Source: Candidatus Humimonas hydrogenitrophica (lineage in GTDB: Bacteria > Gemmatimonadota > Gemmatimonadetes > Palauibacterales > Palauibacteraceae). Taken from it: a DNA stretch of 45,335 nt. The notes below the pieces were generated by a model, which saw only the letters and a list, made by a program, of their open reading frames with translations, had not been told where the DNA came from and did no database searches. Location: the NCBI GenBank assembly GCA_947581615.1, contig CANPVD010000028.1, positions 1 to 45,335 of the forward strand. Reading direction: 5' to 3'. The position numbers and the translations under genes were made by a program. Each line of letters starts with the position of its first letter. Positions within the stretch are counted from its first letter, which is position 1. Positions 30,743 through 39,320 of this stretch are shown one piece after another.

Positions 30743-32100
30743 TGGCCTCCGGCCGGACGATGGAGTGGTGGGCGTCGCGCCGCGCCGGAGGCGCGGCGAC
30801 GGCGTGGGCCCGCGAGTGGAAGCCGCTGGCCTGGATCGCCGCCCTCTTCCTGGCCTTCTACCTGCTGCCGGTGGGGACGGCGCGGTTCGACGGCGCGGTG
30901 ACCGAGGCGCTTGCGCTCACGAGTTGGTACGCCCGGGCGCACGTGCTGCTGTGCCTGGTTCCCGCCTTCTTCATCGCCGGGGCCATCTCCGTGTTCCTGC
31001 GCCGGGAATCGGTCCTCGCCTACCTGGGACCGCGGGCTCCGAAGCCGGTGGCCTACGGCGTCGCCTCCGTGTCCGGAACGCTGCTCGCGGTGTGCTCGTG
31101 CACGGTGCTGCCGCTGTTCGGCGGCATCTACGCCAACGGCGCGGGGCTGGGCCCCGCCTCGGCCTTCCTGTACTCGGGTCCGGCCATCAACGTGCTGGCC
31201 ATCGTCCTCACCGCAAACGTACTGGGGGCCGAGATCGGCGTGGCGCGGGCCGCCGGCGCTGTGGTGTTCGCGCTGGTGATCGGGCTCCTGATGCACGTCC
31301 TCTTCCGCCGGGATGAGCGGGAGCGGGCGGACCGGATGCCGGTCGTCTCCGCCGACGGACCGGCCGACCGCCCCCTGTGGCAGACCGCGCTCTTCTTCGC
31401 CTCGCTGGTGGGCGTACTGGTGTTCGCCAACTGGGGCGCGCCCGACGCGACCGGGGGGCTGTGGCACGCCGTGTACGCGGCCAAGTGGAAGCTCACGGCG
31501 GCTTCGGGCCTGCTCCTGGCCTTCGCGCTGGTGCACTGGATCGGGATGAGCGCGCTCGAGGTCGGAGCGGTCACGGCCGTCACGGCCGGCCTCGCCCTGA
31601 CCTTCCCCGGCGAGCCCCTCGTCCCCTTCGCCGGCGCCACCGTGGGCCTGTCGCTGGCCGCCAGCACGAGCGGAGGAGAGGCCGGAGAGTGGTTCGCGGC
31701 GACGTGGGGATTCGCGAAGCAGATCTTCCCGCTTCTCCTCGTCGGCATCCTGGTGGCCGGCCTGCTGCTGGGAAGGCCGGGCCACGAGGGCCTCATCCCG
31801 TCCGCGTGGATCGCGGGCGCTGTCGGAGGCAACTCCCTGGGAGCGAACCTGTTCGCCTCCGTGGCCGGCGCCTTCATGTATTTCGCGACCCTGACGGAGG
31901 TGCCCATCCTCCAGGGCCTGCTCGGGAGCGGGATGGGCCGGGGACCGGCGCTTACCCTCCTCCTGGCCGGGCCGGCGCTCTCCCTGCCCAGCCTCCTGGT
32001 GATCCGGAGCATGATCGGAACGAAGAAGACCCTCACCTTCCTCGGGCTGGTGGTCGTCATGGCCACGACGGCGGGGATGATCTACGGCGCGATCGCGTGA
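30742..32100 (+). CDS. permease of the ArsP/DUF318 family
   Basis: A 452-residue polytopic membrane protein with about ten helices. VLAVCSCTVLPLFGGIYANG-type signature (CSCTVLPLFGGI) and LGPASAFLYSGPAINVLAIV are the family hallmark, repeated as GEAGEWFAATWGFAKQIFPL and GGNSLGANLFASVAGAFMYF in the second half. ArsP transports organic trivalent arsenicals out of the cell. With arsR upstream and a mini-thioredoxin downstream it is probably a metalloid efflux pump. ATG 30742 overlaps the arsR stop; GTG 30739 is an alternative one codon earlier. Confidence 0.88.
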   Translation: MASGRTMEWWASRRAGGAATAWAREWKPLAWIAALFLAFYLLPVGTARFDGAVTEALALTSWYARAHVLLCLVPAFFIAGAISVFLRRESVLAYLGPRAPKPVAYGVASVSGTLLAVCSCTVLPLFGGIYANGAGLGPASAFLYSGPAINVLAIVLTANVLGAEIGVARAAGAVVFALVIGLLMHVLFRRDERERADRMPVVSADGPADRPLWQTALFFASLVGVLVFANWGAPDATGGLWHAVYAAKWKLTAASGLLLAFALVHWIGMSALEVGAVTAVTAGLALTFPGEPLVPFAGATVGLSLAASTSGGEAGEWFAATWGFAKQIFPLLLVGILVAGLLLGRPGHEGLIPSAWIAGAVGGNSLGANLFASVAGAFMYFATLTEVPILQGLLGSGMGRGPALTLLLAGPALSLPSLLVIRSMIGTKKTLTFLGLVVVMATTAGMIYGAIA

Positions 32101-32147
32101 GGCTTCCACGGAGCCGCACGGTCCTCCAATCCAGAAGGAACCCTACC

Positions 32148-32387
32148 ATGAAGATCCAGATCCTGGGCACCGGATGCGCCAAGTGCAGGGCCCTCACCGA
32201 CAACGCCCGGCGAGCGGTCGAGGAGCTGGGCGTAGCCGCCGAGATCGAGAAGGTCGAGGGGATCGTCGACCTGGCCCGGATGGGCGTCATGGTGACGCCC
32301 GCCCTGGCGGTGGACGGCCAGGTCCGGTCGGCGGGACACGTCCTGTCGGTCGACCAGGTGAAGGAGATCCTGGCCCCGGCCAGCTAG
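32148..32387 (+). CDS. small thioredoxin-like redox protein (TIGR00412 type)
   Basis: A 79-residue thioredoxin fold. GTGCAKC holds the redox pair C10 and C13; GVMVTPALAVDGQV provides the cis-proline. Members of this family accompany ArsP/DUF318 permeases and may hand a thiol-bound substrate or electrons to the pump. It follows the permease by 47 bp and completes the arsR-permease-thioredoxin module. The first residues (MKIQILGTGCAKC) are typical for the family. Confidence 0.9.
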   Translation: MKIQILGTGCAKCRALTDNARRAVEELGVAAEIEKVEGIVDLARMGVMVTPALAVDGQVRSAGHVLSVDQVKEILAPAS

Positions 32388-32416
32388 CTCGCCGGGGCCC
32401 GCTCCGAGCTGAACCT

Positions 32417-32438
32417 CCGGCCGGCGCCCTCCGGCCGG
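32417..32438 (+). terminator. possible hairpin terminator after the redox module
   Basis: CCGGCCGG occurs twice (32417-32424 and 32431-32438) around CGCCCT and can form a hairpin. No T tract follows, so a terminator role is only suggested by its place between the thioredoxin-like gene and the PadR gene. Confidence 0.3.
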
Positions 32439-32501
32439 CGTGCACGGCCTTCTCCATGCCGCCTGCCGCGCACCCTCCTCCCGACCTCCTGGTATCATGT
32501 A

Positions 32502-32530
32502 TTGACAGCTACCATGGATAGCCATATAGT
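32502..32530 (+). promoter_or_regulatory. strong sigma70 promoter of the PadR gene, probably leaderless
   Basis: TTGACA (32502-32507) and TATAGT (32525-32530) are exactly 17 bp apart. The ATG at 32537 is seven bases after the -10, where transcription should begin, so the mRNA probably starts at the start codon. No Shine-Dalgarno fits in the space. Confidence 0.8.
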
Positions 32531-32536
32531 GGATCC

Positions 32537-32893
32537 ATGGCCGACGATTTCGTGGAGAACTGGACCACGCAGACGCGAAAGGGGCTCCTGGACCTGGGCG
32601 TGATGAACGCCATCCGGGGACGGGCTCGCTACGGCTACGAGATCGTGAAGCTGCTGCGCGGGGTCCCGGGGCTGGTGATTGGCGAGGGCACGATCTACCC
32701 GATCCTCGGGCGACTGGAGCGAGAGGGGCTGGCCGCCACCTCGCTGGAGCCATCGCCGGAGGGACCCGCGCGCAAGTACTACCGGCTCACCCCCCGGGGG
32801 GCCTCCGTCCTGGCGGAAATGAACGACCGCTGGGACGCCATCGGCGAGGGCATCGACGAGATCCGGAGCGAGGACCATGCTGGAGATGACTGA
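32537..32893 (+). CDS. PadR family transcriptional regulator
   Basis: A 118-residue winged helix regulator. LLDLGVMNAIRGRARYGYEI and the recognition region GEGTIYPILGRLEREGLA, then GPARKYYRLTPRGASVL, are the PadR core. It begins at the likely leaderless start and overlaps the downstream membrane gene. PadR proteins are repressors of efflux or stress genes; here it probably controls its own operon. The pairing with a HAAS-like membrane protein is the usual arrangement in Firmicutes and Gemmatimonadota. Confidence 0.9.
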   Translation: MADDFVENWTTQTRKGLLDLGVMNAIRGRARYGYEIVKLLRGVPGLVIGEGTIYPILGRLEREGLAATSLEPSPEGPARKYYRLTPRGASVLAEMNDRWDAIGEGIDEIRSEDHAGDD

Positions 32894-33671
32894 GAGGGCG
32901 AGACGCCGCCTGGAGGAGTACATGAGCGACGCACGTCGCTCGCTGGCAGGCGACCCGGGACTGGACGCGGCCGAGGTCCTCCGCGGACTCCGGGAGCACG
33001 TGGACTCCGAGCTCGGCGCGGCCCGGCCCGCGCGTGGCCCGGTCACCGCCGCGGAGATGGACGGCGTTCTGGAACGACTCGGAGCGCCGGAGAGCCTGGT
33101 CGAGGCGGCCGGAGCGGGGCCGAAGTCCCGGCCTGCAGCGACCTGGACGGCGTTGGCCGCGCTCGGGCTCCTCTTGGTGGGAGCCCTTCTCGTCGCCGGA
33201 GGCACCGCGCTCCCGGCCGCGTTCGTGCTGGTCGCCGCGGGCCTCTTGCTCGGCCGTCTCGCCACGGGCGGGCGGGTCGCAGGCCGGGCCAAGGACGCGC
33301 CGGGCCGGCTCCTGCGACTCGTGCTGGTCGCCTCCACGGCCGCCCTGGTCACGGCCCTGCTCGTGGCACCGGCCGTGCTCGTCTGGTCCCAGGCCCAGAT
33401 CGGCGGCGTCCTGGATGCCGCCCGGAATCCCGGCGCCCCGCCCATTCCCGGGACGCGCGCGCCGAGCTATTGGGTGTACGTCGCCGGGGTCGGCGCCCTC
33501 GCCACGGGCGTGTGGTGGCTCCTCGCGGGCGCGGCGGCGGCGTGGTGGACGGCGGCGGTCCGCCGCGCGGTGGGCCCCTTCCCGCTGCGGCTCGAGGCGC
33601 GGCACGGCCGGGTCCTCGCCGCGACCGGGCTCGGGCTGGCCGCGGCCGGCCTGCTGGTGGTCCTGCTGTGA
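32877..33671 (+). CDS. PadR-associated membrane protein (HAAS-like N-terminus)
   Basis: A 264-residue protein: a charged helical N-terminal domain of about 80 residues (RRLEEYMSDARRSLAGDPG, EVLRGLREHVDSELG, EMDGVLERLGAPESLVEAAG) like HAAS/DUF1700 sensor domains. About five hydrophobic helices in the rest follow. It overlaps the PadR gene by 17 bp. It probably senses membrane state and partners with the PadR regulator. ATG 32877 or ATG 32886 could be the start. Its stop overlaps the GTG of the frameshifted hydrolase. Confidence 0.78.
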   Translation: MLEMTERARRRLEEYMSDARRSLAGDPGLDAAEVLRGLREHVDSELGAARPARGPVTAAEMDGVLERLGAPESLVEAAGAGPKSRPAATWTALAALGLLLVGALLVAGGTALPAAFVLVAAGLLLGRLATGGRVAGRAKDAPGRLLRLVLVASTAALVTALLVAPAVLVWSQAQIGGVLDAARNPGAPPIPGTRAPSYWVYVAGVGALATGVWWLLAGAAAAWWTAAVRRAVGPFPLRLEARHGRVLAATGLGLAAAGLLVVLL

Positions 33672-34792
33672 CGGGCGGCTCCCCGGGCGCGTGGGCGGCG
33701 GCGCTGCTCCTGGCCGGAGCCGCCCACGGGGTTGCCGCGCGTGCGGCCCCCGGGTGGCCCTCCCCCCCCGGCCGACTCGGTCCCGGTCACGACGGCCGTC
33801 CGGTCGCCGGAACGTGCCGCGGCCATCGACTCCGCGCTGGGGTCGCTGGAGGGGATCGCTGAACATGGGGCGGGGCTCGCCGTCGGCGTGTCGGTGGATG
33901 GCAGAACCGTGTGGCTGGCGGGGCTCGGCTTCGCGCATCTCCGCACCGGGGCGCCCGTGGACCCGACATCCACCCGATTTCGCGTCTACAGCGTGAGCAA
34001 GGGCATCACCACCCTCGCGGCGGCGGCGCTCGTCGAGCAGGGAGAGCTGGACCTCTCGGCCCCCGTGCGCCGCTATCTCCCGGGCTTCCCGGACAAGGGC
34101 GCGCCGATCACGGCGGCCGAGCTCCTGGCCCACACCGCCGGAATCCGGCACTACCGGAACGCCTCCGAAGCCAGCTCCCGTCGCCACTGCGCCTCCGTCG
34201 GCGACGCCCTGCCGATCTTCTCGAAGACGATCCGCTCCTCCATCCCCCGGGCACCACCCGGAGCTACTCCTCCTGGGGCTACGTGCTGCTGAGTCGCGTG
34301 CTGGGGGCGGCGGCGGGTCGGCCGTTCCCGCTACGGGTCCGGGAACGGGTCCTGGGCCCCGCGGGAGCCGTACATACGGTGATCGACGATCCGACGACCG
34401 ACATCCCCGGCCGGGCGGCGTTCTATTCGGTCCCCGGGCGGGGCGCGCCTCGGCCCGCGCCCGCCGTCGACAACGCGTGCAAGTGGGGCGCGGGGGCCTA
34501 CCTGTCGACCGCGGCCGACCTCCTGGGCATCTACTGCGCCACCCTCCAGGGAGACCTCCTCCGTCCGACCACGCTGCAGCGCATGGTCTTCCCGGGCGCC
34601 CCCCGGGATCCCTCCGGACGCCGGATCCTGGAGATCTCCGGCTGGGGTGAGGGCGCCGCCGCCTTCACGGCCGCCGACCTGGACAGCGGCGTGGTGATCG
34701 TGCTCCTATCCAACGCGATCGGTCCCGACTACGGGCCCCGTGTCCAGCGCGCTTTCGGTCGGCTACGCGACCTGTTCGACCCGGCTCGCTGA
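33668..34792 (+). pseudogene. serine hydrolase (class C beta-lactamase family) with two compensating frameshifts
   Basis: The GTG at 33668 overlaps the preceding stop and reads a signal peptide (WAAALLLAGAAHGVAARA). At a run of eight C (33762-33769) the frame shifts, so the next part, including the catalytic SVSK of FRVYSVSKGITTLAA and AELLAHTAGIRHYR, is in another frame. At 34219-34222 a doubled TC shifts it back, giving DDPLLHPPGTTRSYSSWGY and the rest to the stop at 34792. Removing one C and one TC would restore a single full-length frame. Either inactivation, a phase-variable C tract or assembly error explains this. It would be a periplasmic or exported beta-lactamase-fold hydrolase. Confidence 0.75.
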
Positions 34793-34815
34793 AACCCCGG
34801 TCCGCGAATTCCCGT

Positions 34816-34835
34816 TGGGCTGGAAGACCCCAGCC
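34816..34835 (+). other. hairpin in the leader of the serine hydrolase lipoprotein gene
   Basis: GGGCTGG (34816-34822) and CCAGCCC (34829-34835) form a 7-bp stem around AAGACC, just upstream of the start codon at 34847. It may end the preceding transcript or shape the leader. Confidence 0.35.
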
Positions 34836-34846
34836 CGGAGCCCTGC

Positions 34847-36310
34847 ATGTCCTCTCGTCCGCGTCCGACCGCCGCCGCGTCCCGCGTTTCCCTGATTGCC
34901 GTCGTCTCGGCGACTCTCCTCGCATGCGGTCCGCCGGCCGGGGCGCCGGAGGCCGGTGCCGGGCCCTGGCTCCAGTACGCCGAACCGGCCGAGGCGGGCT
35001 TCGATGGAGACCGGCTCGACCGGGCCTGCGACTACGCGGACAGCGTCGGCTCGGCCGCGGTGATGGCCGTGTTCCGGGGGCACGCGGTCGTCGCCTGCGG
35101 CGCGGTCGACCGGAACCTGGAGCTGCACTCGGTCCGCAAGAGCCTGGTGAGCGCGCTGTACGGGACCGCGGTGGCCGCGGGCTCGATCGACCTCGAGGCC
35201 TCGCTCGCCGACCTCGGCATCGACGACGGCGGAAAGCTCACGGCCGCGGAGGGGCGGGCCACCGTACGGGACCTCCTGACGGCCCGGAGCGGAGTGTACC
35301 TCCCGGCCGCCTACGCGCCGCAGTCCCAGGACGAGGAGCGGCCCGAGCGCGGTAGCCACTCGCCCGGGACCTTCTGGTTCTACAACAACTGGGACTTCAA
35401 CGTCGCGGGCGTGATCTTCGAGCGGGAGACGGGGGAGGACCTGTACCGCGCGTTCGAGCGGCGCATCGCCCGGCCCATCGGCATGGAGGACTGGAGCCCG
35501 TCGGACGGCTTCCGCGCCTACGAGCCCACCCGGTCGACCTACCCCGCCCAGACCTTCCGCATGTCGGCCCGGGACCTGGCGCGCTTCGGACAGCTGTACC
35601 TGCAGGAGGGCCGCTGGGACGGACGCCAGGTGATCCCCGCCGATTGGGTCCGGACCAGCACCACCCCGGTCTCCGACCTGGGCCACGGGAGCGGGTACGC
35701 CTATCTGTGGTGGACCTACGCGCCCGGCGCCCTGTCCGCGGACCGCTATCCCACGCTCTCTGGACAGCGCATCTACATGGGGCGCGGGACGGGAAGCCAG
35801 GCCGTGTGGGTGATCCCGGGCCTCGACCTGGTCATCGTGCACCGCGCGGACACCGACCACGGGCGCGAGATCCACGGCGTCGACGCCTGGAGGATCGCCG
35901 AGCTCATCTCGGAAGCCCGCGGGGGCGAGCCATCCTCCGATCCCCGGCTCGTGGCGCTCGATCCGCGTCCTTTCGCCAGCCAGCTCCCGGCGTACCGCTG
36001 GCCGGAGCCGGTCACCCTGGACAGCGCCGCCCTCCAACCCTTCATGGGAGACTACGACCTGTCCTCCGGCGGCACCGTGCGCGTCTTCCGCTTCCGCGGC
36101 GACCCCTACATCCACGTCCCGGGCCGGGGCGACGCCCTGCTCCTGCCGCTCGGCGGCGACCGTTTCACGGTCCGCGTGGTCGCGGGGGTGCAGGTGGTCT
36201 TCCAGCGGGACGCGACCGGCGCGGTCACGGGCGTGACGCTGACGCTGGGGAATCAGACCATGCGGGCCGCGCGGCACCCTGAGGCGACCGGGACGGCCCC
36301 CGGCGGCTGA
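34847..36310 (+). CDS. serine hydrolase lipoprotein (beta-lactamase family)
   Basis: A 487-residue protein with a lipobox SATLLAC (C27). The beta-lactamase/DD-peptidase fold has S95-V-R-K98 in LHSVRKSLVSALYG, the second motif Y179-N-N181 in FWFYNNWDFN, and a late GRGTGSQ in place of HTG/KTG. A C-terminal beta domain (about 390-487) follows, ending in the DUF3471-like YDLSSGGTVRVFRF and QVVFQRDATGAVTGVTL region. It is probably an outer-membrane or periplasmic esterase or peptidase. Start ATG 34847 is 54 bp after the frameshifted paralogue. It is convergent with queG (15 bp). Confidence 0.87.
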   Translation: MSSRPRPTAAASRVSLIAVVSATLLACGPPAGAPEAGAGPWLQYAEPAEAGFDGDRLDRACDYADSVGSAAVMAVFRGHAVVACGAVDRNLELHSVRKSLVSALYGTAVAAGSIDLEASLADLGIDDGGKLTAAEGRATVRDLLTARSGVYLPAAYAPQSQDEERPERGSHSPGTFWFYNNWDFNVAGVIFERETGEDLYRAFERRIARPIGMEDWSPSDGFRAYEPTRSTYPAQTFRMSARDLARFGQLYLQEGRWDGRQVIPADWVRTSTTPVSDLGHGSGYAYLWWTYAPGALSADRYPTLSGQRIYMGRGTGSQAVWVIPGLDLVIVHRADTDHGREIHGVDAWRIAELISEARGGEPSSDPRLVALDPRPFASQLPAYRWPEPVTLDSAALQPFMGDYDLSSGGTVRVFRFRGDPYIHVPGRGDALLLPLGGDRFTVRVVAGVQVVFQRDATGAVTGVTLTLGNQTMRAARHPEATGTAPGG

Positions 36311-36325
36311 CGCCGGGCCCGCCCC

Positions 36326-37492
36326 CTACCGCGCTCCCAGCCGCTCCAGCGCCCAGGCCGCGTGCTCCGACACCAGCTCCGGGCCCTCGGCCAGGCAGCG
36401 CTCGAGGACGGGCACCGCCTCGCGGCGGCCGCCGTTCCCGAGACCCACACACAGGTTCCTGAGCAGGCCCTCGCGCCGGGCCCGGTAGAGCGCCGTCCCC
36501 CGGTAGCGCCGGCGGAAGCCTTCTTCGTCGAGCCCGAGAAGCTCCTCGGTCCACGCGCTCATCGAGTCGAACGGCACGGGCCGGCCGGGCGCCGGGCTCG
36601 CGGCCGGGGCCTGGGCCGCCAACGAGCCCGCGGGCGCGTCCCGGTTCCAGGGGCATACTTCCTGGCAGATGTCGCACCCGAACACGCGGTTGCCGATCGC
36701 GGGCCGAAGCTCCTCCGGGATCGGACCGCGGAGCTCGATGGTCAGGTAGGAGATGCAGCGTCGGGCGTCGAGCCGGCGCGGCCCGCGGATGGCGTCCGTC
36801 GGACACGCCTCGATGCAGCGGTCGCACGTCCCGCAGCGGTCGGCCGTGAACGGCTCGTCCGGCTCCAGCTCCAGGGTCGTGAGAAGCTCGCCGAGGAGGA
36901 GCCAGGAGCCCCGCCCGGGATCGATGAGGAGCGTGTTCTTCCCGATCCATCCGAGGCCGGCCCGCTGGGCGTGGTCACGCTCCAGGACCGGGCCGTAATC
37001 CACGTAGGGCAGCGCGCGGGCGGCCGGGTCGATCGCCTCCACCACGCCGGCCAGCGCGGCGAGCCTCTCCTCGAACACGCCGTGGTAGTCGGGGCCGCGC
37101 GCGTAGCGGGCGACGACGGGGGCAAGGGGGTCGGAGGCCTCGGGGGGAGGGCCGAAGGGAGGTGGGCCGGAGACCGTCGTGGGCGCGGGCCCCGCCGGTC
37201 CGTCCGAGCCCGCGGTCTCCGGAGTCGAATCCGGGACGCGCCCTTCCTCGCCGCCGGAGTAGCTCAGCGCCACCACGACCACGCTGCGGCATCCGGGCAG
37301 CGCCTCCTCGAGCGACACGCGCCGCCGCACCGCGTCCTCTCGGGCCAGGTAGTCCATCGCCCCGTGCCAGCCGCGATCGAGCCACTCGCGGTACCAGGCC
37401 GCGTGCGCCGGCGGATCGGCGGGCGCGATCCCGACGGCGTCGAAGCCGAGCTCGAGGGCCCGGCCCTTCAGAAGACCTGCGGCCTCCGACAC
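36326..37492 (-). CDS. queG: epoxyqueuosine reductase QueG
   Basis: Catalyses the last step of queuosine formation in tRNA, using B12 and two 4Fe-4S clusters. VDYGPVLERDHAQRAGLGWI holds the catalytic aspartate D165; CGTCDRCIEACPT (220-231) and CDICQEVCPWN (273-283) bind the clusters. The C-terminal HEAT-like part (RNLCVGLGNGGRREAVPVLE) is present. A Gly/Pro-rich insertion of about 40 residues (roughly 84-126) separates the N-terminal domain from the core and is not typical. The GTG lies 4 bp after the nth stop. Nth supplies no known functional link; they are simply adjacent. Confidence 0.94.
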   Translation of the reverse strand: MSEAAGLLKGRALELGFDAVGIAPADPPAHAAWYREWLDRGWHGAMDYLAREDAVRRRVSLEEALPGCRSVVVVALSYSGGEEGRVPDSTPETAGSDGPAGPAPTTVSGPPPFGPPPEASDPLAPVVARYARGPDYHGVFEERLAALAGVVEAIDPAARALPYVDYGPVLERDHAQRAGLGWIGKNTLLIDPGRGSWLLLGELLTTLELEPDEPFTADRCGTCDRCIEACPTDAIRGPRRLDARRCISYLTIELRGPIPEELRPAIGNRVFGCDICQEVCPWNRDAPAGSLAAQAPAASPAPGRPVPFDSMSAWTEELLGLDEEGFRRRYRGTALYRARREGLLRNLCVGLGNGGRREAVPVLERCLAEGPELVSEHAAWALERLGAR

Positions 37493-37496
37493 GATC

Positions 37497-38147
37497 TCAC
37501 CCGAAGCTGAACGCGCTCGGGCACAGATCGGAGAGCACGCAGCGGTCGCACTCCGGGTCCTTGCGGCCGTGGCACACCTTCCGGCCGTGGAGAATGAGCC
37601 GCCAGGCGAACGTCCTCCACTGGTTCTTCGGGAGGACCTCCATGAGCGAGCGCTCGATCTTCTCCGGGTTCGAGGAGGAGGCGAGGCCGAGGCGACGGCT
37701 CACGCGCTTGACGTGCGTGTCGACCACGATCCCCTCGTTCTTCCCGAACGCATTCGAGAGCACCACGTTGGCGGTCTTTCGCGCCACGCCCGGCAGGGTG
37801 AGGAGCTCCGCCATCGTGTCGGGCACCTTGCCCCCGTACTCCTCGCAGATCTTCCGCGCCGCCCCCTGGATGTGCTTCGCCTTGTTCCGGAAGAAGCCCG
37901 TGGAGCGAATGGCCTCCTCGAGCTCGCTCCGGTCGGCGTCGACGTAGTCCTCCGGCGTCCGGTATTCCCGGAACAGGCCCTTCGTCACGTCGCGCACGCG
38001 CTCGTCGGTGCACTGGGCGGAGAGAATGGTGGAGACGAGCAGCTCGAGGGGGTTCGACCAGTCGAGCGAAATGTCGGTATCGGGATAGGCATCGGCCAGG
38101 CGGCGGGCGATCTCGGCCGCCCGGTCGCGCTTCTCCTCGGCGCTCAA
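37497..38147 (-). CDS. nth: endonuclease III (DNA glycosylase/AP lyase)
   Basis: A 216-residue base excision repair enzyme for oxidised pyrimidines. LTLPGVARKTANVVL is the HhH with catalytic K124, VDTHVKR carries D143, and CHGRKDPECDRCVLSDLC binds the 4Fe-4S cluster (C192, C200, C203, C209). Numbering is close to E. coli Nth (K120, D138). The start is TTG at 38147, overlapping the stop of the upstream site-2 protease gene, with no strong SD, so translation probably depends on coupling. queG follows after 4 bp. Confidence 0.94.
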   Translation of the reverse strand: MSAEEKRDRAAEIARRLADAYPDTDISLDWSNPLELLVSTILSAQCTDERVRDVTKGLFREYRTPEDYVDADRSELEEAIRSTGFFRNKAKHIQGAARKICEEYGGKVPDTMAELLTLPGVARKTANVVLSNAFGKNEGIVVDTHVKRVSRRLGLASSSNPEKIERSLMEVLPKNQWRTFAWRLILHGRKVCHGRKDPECDRCVLSDLCPSAFSFG

Positions 38148-39316
38148 GCCAGGCCCCCATCGTCATGAACCTCGCCCTTCGAACGATCCAGCCCCAGGCG
38201 CCGGGCACGCTCCAGCCAGCCGACCACGTCGTGAGGCGTGAGGATGCCGACGAGGCGCTCCCCGTCGATCACCAGGAGGCGGGTCCCGTCGTTCGCCCGC
38301 AACCGCCCCAGCACGCTGTCCAGGCTGGTGTGGAGGGGGATGGTGGGCACCTCCTCGATGGGGGTCATGACGGCCGTCACCCGGGTGGCGGCGCGCTCCG
38401 CCGGCGGCACCTCGGCCACGTCCTCGACCGACAGGACACCCACCAGCCGGCCCTCGCGGAGGACGGGCACGGCGCCGACGCCGGCTCGCAGGAAGGGCTC
38501 GTCGACCACGTCGGCCAGGACCCGGTCCCCCTCGACCGGGGGCGGCAGCGGCTGCAGGGCGCGCTCCACCGGGACGTCCGTCAGGATCTCCCGGGCCACG
38601 AACTGGCGCCAGCTGTTGGAGGCCGCGTTGGCCAGGAACCAGCCGATGAAGGCGAGCCAGATGCCGTTGATCAGGGCGCCCTGCCACAAGAACCACAGCC
38701 CCACGAGCACCATCAGGTAGCCGAAGCCGCGACCCGACGTCGTGGCCCAGCGCGTGGCCTTGCGGAGACTCCCGGTGAACTGCCACACCGCGGACCGCAG
38801 CAGGCGCCCCCCGTCCAGCGGGAAGCCGGGCACCAGGTTGAAGATGGCCAGGGCCAGGTTCAGGATCGCCAGGTAGCCGGTGATCTCGGTCACCGGTCCG
38901 CTCCAGCCCGCGAAGTCCGCCCCCACGCCGAGCCCGTAGAAGATGCCGGCCAGGACCACGCTGGCCAGGGGGCCCGCCGCGGTGAGCAAGAACTCGTCCA
39001 CCGGCCGGCTGGCCTCCATGCTCGTCTGCGCCACGCCGCCGAAGATGAACAGGGTGATCCCCTCCACGTGGATCCCGCGCCGGCGGGCCACGGCCGAGTG
39101 CGACAGCTCGTGCAGGAGGACGGAGAGGAACAGGAGGAGGGCCGCGACGACCCCCATGGTCCAGTAGACGGTCTCGGGGTAGCCGCGGAGCTCGTGCGGG
39201 AACACGTCGACGCTCAGGGTCCACACCACCAGGAAGAAGATGAGGAACCACGAGTAGTCGATCCGAACCTCGAACCCGAACCAGCGGCCGAGGCTGAAGC
39301 CTCCGAACAACGGCAT
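38144..39316 (-). CDS. site-2 protease family (M50) with CBS pair
   Basis: A 390-residue polytopic membrane metalloprotease. LLHELSHSAVARR holds H69-E70-xx-H73, and NLVPGFPLDGGR carries D168, the zinc ligands of the S2P family. After about six helices a cytosolic C-terminus has two CBS motifs (PVLREGRLVGVLSVEDVAEV and LLVIDGERLVGILTPHDVVG) that would bind adenine nucleotides and tune activity. It resembles archaeal and bacterial S2P-CBS proteins that cleave membrane-bound regulators. ATG 39316 has GGAGAG upstream. The nth start overlaps its stop. Confidence 0.93.
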   Translation of the reverse strand: MPLFGGFSLGRWFGFEVRIDYSWFLIFFLVVWTLSVDVFPHELRGYPETVYWTMGVVAALLLFLSVLLHELSHSAVARRRGIHVEGITLFIFGGVAQTSMEASRPVDEFLLTAAGPLASVVLAGIFYGLGVGADFAGWSGPVTEITGYLAILNLALAIFNLVPGFPLDGGRLLRSAVWQFTGSLRKATRWATTSGRGFGYLMVLVGLWFLWQGALINGIWLAFIGWFLANAASNSWRQFVAREILTDVPVERALQPLPPPVEGDRVLADVVDEPFLRAGVGAVPVLREGRLVGVLSVEDVAEVPPAERAATRVTAVMTPIEEVPTIPLHTSLDSVLGRLRANDGTRLLVIDGERLVGILTPHDVVGWLERARRLGLDRSKGEVHDDGGLA

Positions 39317-39320
39317 GGAC

